Positions 46,755 to 55,962 of a stretch of DNA of 64,000 nucleotides are shown here, in pieces (positions within the stretch are counted from its first letter, which is position 1; each line of letters starts with the position of its first letter). The position numbers and the translations under genes were made by a program. The stretch covers positions 17,670,001-17,734,000 of the forward strand of contig JAMPIQ010000002.1 of NCBI GenBank assembly GCA_024699855.1, in the 5' to 3' direction. The stretch is from Aphelenchoides besseyi. Its lineage: Eukaryota; Nematoda; Chromadorea; Rhabditida; Aphelenchoididae. The notes beneath the pieces are model-generated. The model was not told where the DNA came from. It saw nothing but the letters and a program-made list of their open reading frames with translations, and did no database searches.

Positions 46755-49251
46755 TTCTGGTAACGAGACAGGTACACAATAAGATCATGAATTGGCCATC
46801 TGATGCGTGTATTGGACCCATGAAATCGATTCCGGTTGCTTCGAAAGGATTGACACGTCGAGTTCGGTACGCCGGAAGATCGGCAATTGGTACCGTGAAG
46901 GGTTGGAGTCGTTGAATCATACATTTCGAACATTGATTGATGTATCTCTTGATGGTAGAATTTGTTACCCAGAAGGTACGTCGCAACGAAGCGAGTGTCA
47001 GTTGCACTCCCGAATGACATAGACGTTCGTGACGGTGGAGGACAATCTTCCGAGTTGTGAGGTCATCGGGAGGAAGCCAAATTGGTTGAATGGTATCCTT
47101 TGCCAACTGAGAATTGGTTAGACGTGTGGAGCAACGTATGATATTATTTTGGTCTTCAAACATGCGGAATTTGCGCTGTGTTCGTGAGCTCGGCGGATGT
47201 CGCTGTTGAGCTTCACGGATAAGCATGACTTTCGCGGCTTCTGGTGAGTCATCTAACTTTCCTTGCGTACGAACTTTGTTAATCCAACGGATTACCGTTT
47301 GGACGGTATAAATAGTTCGTTTCCACGACAAATGTGAACACTGGAAAATTCCTTGAGCAAGCTCCACTGGTGGTTGGATAATCATCGTTCGTTCTTCGGC
47401 CGACTCTTCCTCTGTGATTGGCTTCAATACGTAATCCGCTGGCCAGTAAATTTCTTCTTTCATCAAGTACTCCGGTCCGTGCCACCATGTATGATTTGAC
47501 TTCAGTTCCTCGAGAGTACAGCCTCTGCTTAAGATGTCGGCAGGATTTTGGTTTCCGGGAGTGTGACGGAATTCGTAGATTCTTCGGGCTTCTCGCAGTA
47601 GTACGATTCGATTACGTACAAAGACGGATACTTTCTCATTGGTTTCGTGAATTTGTTGAAGTACGGCCTTCGCATCTGTCCAGATCACGACGCGCACGAT
47701 GTTGATGTTGGTCAGTTCATTCTGTAGGAATCTCGCCACTCTGATGGCTACCACCATTGCTTGGAGTTCCAATCGTGGGATGGTAACTTCAGTTTTCTTC
47801 AGGATCGAACTCTTCGGCGTCAGCCGGAGCTTTGAGAACACGAGTTGTGGCAGCGGAGTTACTAATGATTGGAGATAACAGACGGCACCATATGCTTGTA
47901 TGGAGGCATCGGAAAAACAGTGTAGAACGTAGTCAGTATAGGAATTTCCAACCACTCGTGGGATAGTGACTTCTCCGCGACGGCGTTGAACGATCATCTT
48001 CCATAAATCTGTGGACTCGGTTGTCAGCTCTTCATCCCAATCTTGGTTTGTAATCCAGAGCTTCTGGGTGAAGATCTTTGATTCTACGATTGCTGGAGCC
48101 AAGTATCCTGCCGGATCATATAATTTGGCGTTAGATGAGATGGCCTGTCTTTTCGTTGAGGCTTCGGAGTCTTCTGGCATTTTGATTGACAATTCATCTG
48201 CCCGTCGATTGTATTTTAGACCCAAAACTTTGGTTTCTTCAGTTGTTTCTTCAGAGTTGAGTTGTTTCATCACTCGGAAGTTGTTCGATTGGAATTCACG
48301 AAGATTGAAGTTTCCAGTTGCCATCAACGTCTTTAGTTCCTTGGAGCTTCGAATCGCTTCTTCTTCGGAGTTGAAAGTTTCCAGGACATTGTCCACGTAA
48401 GTTTGACGAATGACGTCTTCTCTTTTGTGTTTTCGAAGATGGACGTTGAGTGTCATTCCCAAGATTGATGGTGAGCTGATGACGCCGAATGGGACTCGTT
48501 TGAATCGCCAAACCTGGAGGTTCGAATGACTCAATGGACGGTACCAGTCGCGTGGCAGTAGGAATCGTACGCAATCACGTTGATCCTCCTGTAGTCCAAT
48601 CATTAAGAACGCCTTCTCAATGTCAGATGTGACCAGTATGGTATCGAACCGCATCCGAATTGCTAATGAGACCAGTTGTGGGAGTTCCAATGGTCCTCGA
48701 TACTGGCAATCGTTGAGACTCAGCTTTCCTTTGGATTTGGCGGAAGCGTCGATGACGATTCGGCACTTGGTCGTCGATTTGTTGGGCGTCAGTACTGCTT
48801 GATGTGGCAAATATGTAACTGGGCCCATTGATTCGTGTCGTTCCACCTTCTCGATGACCTCTAACTTCGACCATTCGTCGAAATTCTTGATGTATTGGCT
48901 CTTCAGTTCGTCATCTCGATTCAGACGATTGAGAGTTCCTTCGAGACGGTTGTAGGCCAGATTGAAATTAGTCGGCAACTCTGCTTCTTTGCCGTTCCAG
49001 AGCCACTGGGTTTGATAGCGACTGCCGTCGAACTTTAGGGTTTTTTCGAACTTTCTTCGGATTTCTTCTTCCACAGATTCTTCAGGTTCGTCTGGGTATC
49101 CCACCGCATCGAGCTTTACCATCAGTCGTAGCATATCGGCGTCGTGGATTCGTTGTTCGTCCTCGCAATGTGGTTGAAGATTGCGGCACACCCATGGTCG
49201 TATGTTTTTCTGTTTCATGCGTCGTGACACACGGTCCAAAATTGGTGTCAA
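46594..49251 (-). CDS. BEL reverse transcriptase, RNase H and integrase zinc domain (fragment of pol)
   Basis: 885 codons without a stop. RT: FRWKR-like WRFKRVPFGVISSPS and the catalytic box YVDN near 48393 (normally YVDD, so the second metal-binding Asp is Asn). RNase H: CFSDASIQAYG, IWTDAKAVL and NPADILSRG, the three acidic residues being present. Integrase N-terminus: HHCC zinc site (HERLCHSG...CSKCMIQR) and the first core Asp in ATGIDFMGPI. The frame before it (protease linker) and after it (integrase core) are each shifted by one base. Confidence 0.92.
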   Translation of the reverse strand: MTPILDRVSRRMKQKNIRPWVCRNLQPHCEDEQRIHDADMLRLMVKLDAVGYPDEPEESVEEEIRRKFEKTLKFDGSRYQTQWLWNGKEAELPTNFNLAYNRLEGTLNRLNRDDELKSQYIKNFDEWSKLEVIEKVERHESMGPVTYLPHQAVLTPNKSTTKCRIVIDASAKSKGKLSLNDCQYRGPLELPQLVSLAIRMRFDTILVTSDIEKAFLMIGLQEDQRDCVRFLLPRDWYRPLSHSNLQVWRFKRVPFGVISSPSILGMTLNVHLRKHKREDVIRQTYVDNVLETFNSEEEAIRSSKELKTLMATGNFNLREFQSNNFRVMKQLNSEETTEETKVLGLKYNRRADELSIKMPEDSEASTKRQAISSNAKLYDPAGYLAPAIVESKIFTQKLWITNQDWDEELTTESTDLWKMIVQRRRGEVTIPRVVGNSYTDYVLHCFSDASIQAYGAVCYLQSLVTPLPQLVFSKLRLTPKSSILKKTEVTIPRLELQAMVVAIRVARFLQNELTNINIVRVVIWTDAKAVLQQIHETNEKVSVFVRNRIVLLREARRIYEFRHTPGNQNPADILSRGCTLEELKSNHTWWHGPEYLMKEEIYWPADYVLKPITEEESAEERTMIIQPPVELAQGIFQCSHLSWKRTIYTVQTVIRWINKVRTQGKLDDSPEAAKVMLIREAQQRHPPSSRTQRKFRMFEDQNNIIRCSTRLTNSQLAKDTIQPIWLPPDDLTTRKIVLHRHERLCHSGVQLTLASLRRTFWVTNSTIKRYINQCSKCMIQRLQPFTVPIADLPAYRTRRVNPFEATGIDFMGPIHASDGQFMILLCTCLVTRSVHLEVTPDQNNKTTSRWLGFILCPPWNTQTDNQRQRNLSGCHGPTVPRQVRS

Positions 49252-49360
49252 TCACTGCGTGATTTCCTACTTGAGTGACCTGTAGGCCCATGAACTCGAA
49301 AATTGCTGATTTGCCAATCAATATGTCCGGTTCTGCTTCAGTTTCTTTCGATTCTGTCAC
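49082..49360 (-). CDS. BEL pol linker segment (between protease and RT)
   Basis: A short open segment with PDILIGKSAIFEFM, the BEL sequence that follows the protease (usually PDILIG-x-D). It overlaps the next frame around an AAAAA run near 49205 and the previous frame near 49380. Confidence 0.75.
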   Translation of the reverse strand: MTESKETEAEPDILIGKSAIFEFMGLQVTQVGNHAVIDTNFGPCVTTHETEKHTTMGVPQSSTTLRGRTTNPRRRYATTDGKARCGGIPRRT

Positions 49361-49703
49361 CGTTGATGGTGTTGACTGATAATGGGCTGATGATTTGTTT
49401 CACGGAAAAAGCGTTGTAGAAGATATCACCCCGCTTGGATCTAATACCGAAGGTGACTTCGTGACTGCGGTACGAGTTGAACGCGTTGGATCCAAAGGTT
49501 TCCGTGGTCAATGTTTTAATTCCCAGAGTGGTGAGCTTCAATTGCTTCCGTATCTTCTCAGTGACGTAATGGCATGTTGAGCCAGGATCGAGTAACGCCA
49601 CTACTTCCAGTTGACGATTCGTTTCCGTATTGAAGACGTTGAGCTTCATAGTCAGAAGATTGGATGGAGATCGGTTAGAGAGAACTGTCGTCGCTTCCAT
49701 CAT
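49338..49703 (-). CDS. BEL aspartic protease segment
   Basis: 121 codons. The active-site stretch reads VVALLDPGSTCHYV, so the normal D-S/T-G triad is D-P-G here, a possible inactivating change. Reading upstream past the first Met, this frame is open back to a T7 run (A7 on the coding strand, about 49769-49775), where it takes over from the gag frame. Confidence 0.8.
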   Translation of the reverse strand: MMEATTVLSNRSPSNLLTMKLNVFNTETNRQLEVVALLDPGSTCHYVTEKIRKQLKLTTLGIKTLTTETFGSNAFNSYRSHEVTFGIRSKRGDIFYNAFSVKQIISPLSVNTINGDRIERN

Positions 49704-50562
49704 AGTCTTCGAGTGGTTGTCTATCTTCGGTTCGCATGCTTCGGTATCTTCGGTGATGACAAGATTCGTTTTTTTGAGTTGCAGTCGAGTCTTCGGACTT
49801 CGGTTTTGCTTCTCGATTGGGACATAGGTGCGAATGATGATTCATCTTACACTCGTAACATTTCTTGGTACATTTATGATTTGGTTTCATGACTCGGAGA
49901 CATCTGAAACATCGATTCTCGTTCTTCAGTACTTGGCGGCGTTGTTCGTTGCTGGAGCACTTTCGGCATTGGTGGCTTAAATGACCGTCTGCCTTGCAAT
50001 AGAGGCATGCTTGTGGTTCGCGTTGCTTCGATACTGCGGTTCGATGTCGTGACTGTTGTGGTTGCATTCTTTGAAGGTCTTCTTCTTCTTGAGTGATAGT
50101 TTCCAAGGCGAGTAGCAATGAATCAAAGTTGAATGTAGCGGCAGTGTGTTGTTGTCGGAGAATTGGACGAAGTATCTTCGCAGGCAGCTTCTTTTGAACA
50201 TCGAATACCAAGGTGTCATCCGTTGCAGTTACTCCCGCGGATTTTAGTTGCGTTGTCAAAGTGGAGAGTTGGTTCACGAAGGCTCGGAGTGATGTCGGCG
50301 ACTCCGTTGGCGATTTCAATTGATGAAGTTGTTCCAGAAGTCGATTCTTGACCAAACTTGGGCGCCCGTAAAGTTCATGTAAACGACGAACTGCTGGTTC
50401 ATAGTTTTCCGGTATGATCGTCAGAGTATTCAGCGATTTCCAGACGTCGGGTGTTGTGTATTGTTTTGAGATAGAGGAGCTTTTGCACTTCGGGTAATTT
50501 CGTGGAGTGAATTGCTGCTTCGAACATCGACCACCAACTGTACCATTCCAGTGGGTCGCCAC
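49675..50562 (-). CDS. BEL Gag, C-terminal half with zinc knuckles
   Basis: Contains the conserved gag motif ending YEPAVRRLHELYGRPSLV and two CCHC-like knuckles (CLYCKADGHLSHQCRKC and CFRCLRVMKPNHKCTKKC). The frame joins the N-terminal gag segment around 50440-50470 by a one-base shift. Confidence 0.88.
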   Translation of the reverse strand: MATHWNGTVGGRCSKQQFTPRNYPKCKSSSISKQYTTPDVWKSLNTLTIIPENYEPAVRRLHELYGRPSLVKNRLLEQLHQLKSPTESPTSLRAFVNQLSTLTTQLKSAGVTATDDTLVFDVQKKLPAKILRPILRQQHTAATFNFDSLLLALETITQEEEDLQRMQPQQSRHRTAVSKQREPQACLYCKADGHLSHQCRKCSSNEQRRQVLKNENRCFRCLRVMKPNHKCTKKCYECKMNHHSHLCPNREAKPKSEDSTATQKNESCHHRRYRSMRTEDRQPLEDYDGSDDSSL

Positions 50563-51268
50563 CGAACTTGTTGGGTTCCAACGTTGGGAGGTGTAGACGA
50601 TTTGTGGTGACTTCGGTGGGAGTTGACGTTGTGGTGGTTGGCTGTGGATGTGCCGTCACTCCGAGTGGCACTGACGCTCTCTCCAACATCTCTATCTTCC
50701 CTTTCGTCAGTTTGATTTCTGCTTGTAGCTCGGTGACTCGATCTTCAACGGCTGGCATCACTTCTTCCTGAGGTACGGTGCATTCCGACATCCAAACCTC
50801 CATTTCTTCTCTGGCTTGTTCTATCGCTGCGTCATCGCCTACTTCCATAATGATAGCGTTCCATTCATCGAGTATCGTTTGGACTGCCTCCTTCTTGGTA
50901 ATCAATCGTTCGCGGACATCGGTTAACTCGATAAGGCGGATTTTCTGATTGGTTAGTTGAACTGATGGGGCAATGGATTGATCTATGTCCATACTCTTCA
51001 GATGATCGTATTTCTCTTTCAACACTTTCAGCTGGTTCGCTTGGAGACCCCATTTCCGTTTGACGCTCATCAGGTTCGTCTTTGGGCGGTTGGTTAACAT
51101 CTCGGTTGATTGTACTTCGGGACGATCTTCAGTAGTTGTCGATGATGATGTAGAGGCCGAACCAAACTCGAGGCGATAATAGTCGACGTTGAAATTGGGT
51201 TGGTCGGGCGGTGGCGAAGTTCGGAGAGTTCGAACAAAGAGATGGCTTCCAGGCGGCGACCCAATCAC
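50399..51268 (-). CDS. BEL Gag, N-terminal half
   Basis: 289 codons starting at ATG 51266-51268. It has a coiled-coil-like region, a Thr-rich spacer, and the BEL gag block LEPNKFGGDPLEWYSWWSMFEAAIH, after which the frame is lost near 50460 and continues one base over. Confidence 0.85.
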   Translation of the reverse strand: MIGSPPGSHLFVRTLRTSPPPDQPNFNVDYYRLEFGSASTSSSTTTEDRPEVQSTEMLTNRPKTNLMSVKRKWGLQANQLKVLKEKYDHLKSMDIDQSIAPSVQLTNQKIRLIELTDVRERLITKKEAVQTILDEWNAIIMEVGDDAAIEQAREEMEVWMSECTVPQEEVMPAVEDRVTELQAEIKLTKGKIEMLERASVPLGVTAHPQPTTTTSTPTEVTTNRLHLPTLEPNKFGGDPLEWYSWWSMFEAAIHSTKLPEVQKLLYLKTIHNTRRLEIAEYSDDHTGKL

Positions 51269-51446
51269 ACTTTTGATTTAATTTTGAGATTAAGGAAAAG
51301 AAACCAAAAGTTCGTGTTTCAATTTTGATGTCGAGCTTTAGGAGTTCGACTTTGATAGATCACAGCACACTTATGACAAAGAAATGATGAACGAAAATTG
51401 AATGATTCAAATTTAGGTTTTTGGATTATTCAAAAAAATGCAAACT

Positions 51447-51656
51447 GAGCTGTTCCGTAGTGCGGCTTGCTGTCACTTTGTCCACGGGCCGAAATGGCTT
51501 CGAGCGGACTGAGCTGTTCCGTAGTGCGGCTTGCTGTCACTTTGTCCACGGGCCGAAATGGCTTCGAGCGGACTGAGCTGTTCCGTAGTGCGGCTTGCTG
51601 TCACTTTGTCCACGGGCCGAAATGGCTTCGAGCGGACTGAGCTGTTCCGTAGTGCG
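51447..51656. repeat. Tandem repeat, 64-bp unit, 3.3 copies (BEL leader)
   Basis: Units at 51447-51510, 51511-51574 and 51575-51638 plus a partial copy are identical, beginning GAGCTGTTCCGTAGTGCGGC. The block lies between gag and the primer-binding site. Confidence 0.95.
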
Positions 51657-51661
51657 GTACT

Positions 51662-51850
51662 TGGTGGGCTCGTTGCAGGAGTTGCGTTGAGCGATACTTG
51701 TTGGGCTCGTTGCAGGAGTTGCGTTGAGCGATACTTGTTGGGCTCGTTGCAGGAGTTGCGTTGAGCGATACTTGTTGTGCTCGTTGCAGGAGTTGCGTTG
51801 AGCGATACTTGTTGGGCTCGTTGCAGGAGTTGCGTTGAGCGATACTTGTT
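51662..51850. repeat. Tandem repeat, 37-bp unit, about 5 copies (BEL leader)
   Basis: Five almost identical units containing GCTCGTTGCAGGAGTTGCG and ending GCGATACTTG. One unit has TGTGCTCG where others have TGGGCTCG. Confidence 0.95.
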
Positions 51851-51888
51851 GGTTCAGTGGTAGATTACGTTGGCCGTGTAACTTCGTG

Positions 51889-51906
51889 TTCCCGGCCGAT
51901 GCACCA
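51889..51906 (-). other. Primer-binding site, complementary to tRNA-Gly 3' end
   Basis: On the element's coding strand TGGTGCATCGGCCGGGAA lies 7 nt inside the 5' LTR. Its complement, TTCCCGGCCGATGCACCA, is the 3' end of eukaryotic tRNA-Gly(GCC) with the added CCA. A further 15 nt matching the tRNA-Gly D-arm (TGGTTCAGTGGTAGA) lies at 51850-51864. Confidence 0.85.
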
Positions 51907-51913
51907 AATAAAA

Positions 51914-52392
51914 TGTCGTGACAATTGCGACACTTCTTCGAAGAGGTTTTCCCAAATTCTCAAACTCAAACTTGGGTTAATAAACCTTTTATTTAGAATA
52001 GGCGCGAAACATTACAAACACGAATACAAAAATGAGTCAGAGAAAAAGAGGAGAGTAAAAAAAAAAAGAGTTAACGAAAAATGGTGGAAAAGGAATGGCA
52101 AATAGTCTCCGATCGTCGTTTAAATACGGAGTATCGTGATTACGCGATCGGCTAGACTGGGAGGAGAAATGACTTAAAGTCGAATGGATAGCAGGTGTGA
52201 TGCGGTGTTGTTTTGATAGTTAGATGGCCGCCGTACGCCGGCGGTTCACAACAAAGATGCATTCAAATATGGACGCCAGATCGTCTGGGAAAAACGTAAG
52301 AAAGGTCGCAACACTTTACAACTCAAAGAACGATCAACTCGGCAATTGGCGATTTCAAAATTTCATAACTCGACAATTAACAATTCTCGACA
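51914..52392 (-). repeat. BEL/Pao 5' LTR (with respect to element orientation)
   Basis: 479 bp, same ends as the other LTR, followed on the plus strand by the target duplication ACTT. Confidence 0.95.
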
Positions 52393-52924
52393 ACTTCTAG
52401 AAGATCGCGGAATGCAGTTGGTTAGGTTGATTCGCTGCAATGATTGGTGGTAAATTCATGTCAGTAACTACGATATGAGTTGAATGTACTAATGAAACGT
52501 TGATTGCAATTTTATTGGTCGCCGAAGCTCACTCGATTAATTCAACAAGCAGGAAGTCGAACTGATTCATTTACAATCTAATCAGATTCGAACAGATGAA
52601 TGTTAAGACGGTCGAATAGCTCGTTCCGTACTTTTAATGCCAGCTTGCAGTTTGTGAGTTCTTGCAGGTTCGTACGAATACATTCAAAGTTGTGATTTCA
52701 TTTTGATCTTGTGTACTTTGTTGAGTCGAAATAATTTCTTGATCCAATGCGCAGTGATGATGGCAGCCGAGACAAAAATGCCTCCAGGCTAACGGTGGAA
52801 ATAGCGCGAAACATGAGTAGAGGGCCGGACGAAGAGATATAGTGGAATAAAGGCGGTGATCCCATCGGGGTTTTCGTTTGTTGCTGCGCAGGTAAGACGA
52901 TCGAGTGTCGTTTTCTTTGGTCGT

Positions 52925-52940
52925 CGCCACTTCGGTGGCG
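52925..52940 (+). ncRNA. UUCG-tetraloop hairpin
   Basis: CGCCAC-TTCG-GTGGCG is a 6-bp stem capped by the very stable cUUCGg loop, 39 nt upstream of the long hairpin at 52979. It may be part of the same structured transcript. Confidence 0.3.
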
Positions 52941-52978
52941 TTGATCCCTACTCGGTATGCACCGAAACCGCCGTGTAT

Positions 52979-53055
52979 CTGCGAGTGTTCAGGAACCGCT
53001 GGTGTCGCAGAGGAGATCTTCGGACCACCTGCCAGCGGTTCTTGAGCACTCGCAG
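52979..53055 (+). ncRNA. Perfect 24-bp RNA hairpin (pre-miRNA-like candidate)
   Basis: Arms 52979-53002 and 53032-53055 pair over all 24 positions if the plus strand is transcribed: 22 Watson-Crick and 2 G-U pairs, with a 29-nt loop. On the minus strand the two G-U pairs would be A-C mismatches, so the pattern favours a plus-strand RNA. It lies outside the retrotransposon, in GC-rich DNA. A 184-codon minus ORF across the region shows no family-like sequence. Confidence 0.4.
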
Positions 53056-53312
53056 GGCCAAGACAAATACTCTCAGTTCTGACTGCGCCAGACGGAATTT
53101 TTACGAGTTCCCAATACTGAGAACATACAAAGTTGATTCCAAGAACAAAACAAGAATGATTGGAGTATAGTGGGTAAGAAAATTGCACACATGAAATGAA
53201 ACGGTTCTTAACAATTAAAGCACTGGTTTGAGGTGATTTTGATGCACAACTTAGATTATGGTACCGACTAACAATTAACGAACGATTAATACGCTTGAAA
53301 AGCGGAAAACTG

Positions 53313-53570
53313 ATGACTTACACCACTATAAGTTATTTTGATAAAGATGTTGGTTGTGGAAAGGTGCGCAACAAACTCGAAGACCAGTGGGTTTGGTCCA
53401 AATTCCAAATCAAGGAGCTTCGCGCGAAATACGAGTTGAAAATTTTGGTATTGGTAAGTGCGATTTCTTTTGTAGTCTGTTATTGTGTTTAGAACGGTAG
53501 ATCAGAAGAGGACGAAGGAATGGAATACATTTCCGCAGTCTCCAATACTTCGGACTCGGATGGTAGATGA
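53313..53570 (+). CDS. Small two-exon gene, unknown
   Basis: Exons 53313-53453 and 53493-53570 with a 39-nt GT-AG intron give 72 residues: MTYTTISYFDKDVGCGKVRN at the start, a Lys/Trp-rich middle (DQWVWSKFQIKELRAKYELK) and an acidic Ser-rich end (SEEDEG...SDSDGR). The intron length fits the rest of the window. No domain is recognised. Confidence 0.5.
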
Positions 53571-55962
53571 TTACCGGCGATCACTCGTGAACCTGCTTTT
53601 TAGTATTCTAGAACAAACTTAATGGTTTCGTTGGTCTCGTCGCACTCTTGTTTGCCGCCTTGTAACCGAGTTGTCTTTGCCTTTATTGTAAAATGTTGGG
53701 ACTTAAACACTCGATAAATGAGCTGCGAATCAGAGCAAAGCACTTCGTCGCAAAGTCTTTGCATCTCGTTTTCATTCAATTGCTTATAGAAACAGATGTT
53801 CTAATATCGCTTGTTAAACAAAAAACGCAGAAGTTTGGCATCATTGACACTTTGGTTTCTGATCATGTTGCCCATCTATTTCATGCAGACCATCAAATTG
53901 CGTTCACTGTTGCCGGAGGATCATCGAGAATGAAAACGAGGAAACGAAGCCGTTTATGCTACTTGATCATAACTTTGAAACTCTTTAACAACAAATTCGT
54001 AATCTCAATCTCGAAAAATATAAGTGTCTGCTTTTCAAGTGATTAGAATGAAAATTGAAGTGAACGAAAGTAAACACTGGATTCCATAGCTGAGGCATTA
54101 AAATGATTCAACCTTGAACAAACGCTTTGGTGAGTCGCGTCATGAGTTTCGTCACTGCGATTGATGGCAATAGGCGTTGCGAGTGGAATTGAAGTATTCG
54201 TTGGAATTTAGTTCTTTTCGTCTTTTTGTGAGTTGAAATTTACTGCTCTTAGATTCGGATGTTAGTTAAGAAGATTATTGTCGATATTCCTAATTACTAA
54301 TGCTATTTAGTGTTTTCGTTTCAAGGAGAAATCGGCGTGTACTTTTGGATCATAAGTTTAGAATAAAGATCGGTCTTTTGTCGTGACTTACACTCAGGTG
54401 GATGCTGAGAGAATATTCGATAAGTACTTAGAGGTGAATCGACTACCGAGCAAGTTGGTACCACGGAAATGTAAATGAAAATGCCAATAAGATCAATGAT
54501 TATCTGACATGATACTTTGTTGCGAAAGAAGTTTAATGGAACTTTTTCGCAACTCTCAAGAAATGCAGTTAACCAAAACTTTAAATTTTGAGTGAGAATT
54601 GAACGCAACCTAGGAAACTAAAAATGTAATCGCAAATTTAATTGCGATTAGGAAGAAAGTGCTTTATCGTGAGGACTATACGATGCTTATTTGATGGCAT
54701 TGGGTGTTCATAAGGTCCGTAATAAGGATACGGAATAACTGTTGAACATCGAGTCTGTAGAAAGTTGCAGACTGTGAGTCATTTAATCGTTTGTTGAAGG
54801 TTTTTATCAGCGAATAGTTGATTAAGATCGAAATACTTTGAGTATTGAAAGCACGGATGTCACTTAGAATTAATGCTATCAAAACGTCGACGCTATTTTC
54901 CCTAACAACATGTTTAGCCTTTTCTTTACCATGTATCTGGTTCTTCTAAATTTCGGATGTCAAAAGATAGCTCCGCGCTGAACTTTAAAACGCTTTCTTA
55001 ATTCTAATGATCTTGGAGCTATAAACAGACTAGTTAATTGCGGTTTAAGATCCATTTCTTTTCTTCTGCAATTTAGTAGATTTTAAAAGCACTCAGTAAT
55101 ATCCACGACTTACTATGAGCTCAAAGTTAGTTCAGCATCTACTGTTTGTATAAATTAAGATCGTTCAGTTACTTAGCATGTCAGCAGCTTGTAAATTGCT
55201 TAAACAATCATCTGAAGCTCTTTCAAGTGTTCTTTTGATTCCCGCGACAATCTCCTTGAAGCATTTAGTGGGACGTGTGTTATGATTCGCACTGAAGATT
55301 AGAAATTGAAAGGGCTCACGGTCTGTCAAATTACAGATTTGAACTTTTGTGTAAGTCACAGTTATGATCGATAATTGGAAGTGCTCATGGTAAGTTCGAT
55401 TAACAGATGGTTTTTTTGTTTCGTATTTTGTTGCAATCGTCATTGATTGTTGATGTCACTCTTGCAATTTGATTTGAAGATTTCGTGGGTTGTATATTGT
55501 TGAGAGAGTTGCAATAGAACTTGGCTTCTATTTCTGTCAACCAATCTAATGGCAGTTTATCACGAGTAGATGTTGTTTCAGAATACAAGTTGTTAAGAGG
55601 AGTGTGATTATGAGTGTTGAATTGTGCGCAGAATATTCGAATTGATTAGTTAGATTTACTCAATCCGGTAAATCTATCAATCCGAATTCATTCAGTTGCC
55701 AACCCGCAACAGCTGCCAGAAGTCGTCAATCCAAGACCACTAGTATGCGGTTCTCCGTTTATTTCGCTTTAACCGTTGAGCAAGTCTCAACACCATGAGC
55801 GTCGACTAATACGATGTTTGCCTCTCTCCGCTGTGAATTCAGTTTTTGTTGTTAATCCGACCCTCAGCTACGATCACCCGTTTTTCCTGCCGCTTCCTAT
55901 ATTATTGTAATTGGACTCTCTAGTTAGTAAAAACTCAGCTTTTATTACCTAACGGTTGACCC
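53571..55962. other. AT-rich gene-free stretch
   Basis: Only short ORFs (60-117 codons) without protein-like composition. No repeats shared with other parts of the window were noticed. Confidence 0.4.

Larger units (their letters stand above)
45063..52392 (-). mobile_element. BEL/Pao LTR retrotransposon (full length, minus orientation, coding frames broken)
   Basis: A 7.33-kb element bounded by direct LTRs of 478 and 479 bp with TG...CA ends and flanked by a 4-bp target duplication ACTT (45059-45062 and 52393-52396). Read on the minus strand it goes LTR, tRNA-Gly primer site, tandem-repeat leader, gag with zinc knuckles, protease, RT, RNase H, integrase, LTR. The domain order and the integrase after RNase H, together with gag and RT wording, place it in BEL/Pao rather than Gypsy or Copia. 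LTRs differ only in one A-tract, so insertion is recent, yet the gag-pol frame is interrupted five times and the RT motif is YVDN. No clear polypurine tract is visible next to the 3' LTR. Confidence 0.95.

Noticed and set aside
51447..51850. Tandem repeats as a host satellite or CRISPR-like array
   Set aside because: They lie inside the retrotransposon leader, units are directly adjacent without spacers, and this is a eukaryotic genome.
52634..53188. 184-codon minus-strand ORF
   Set aside because: No protein-like pattern; it covers the hairpin and UUCG structures, whose GC content explains the lack of stops.
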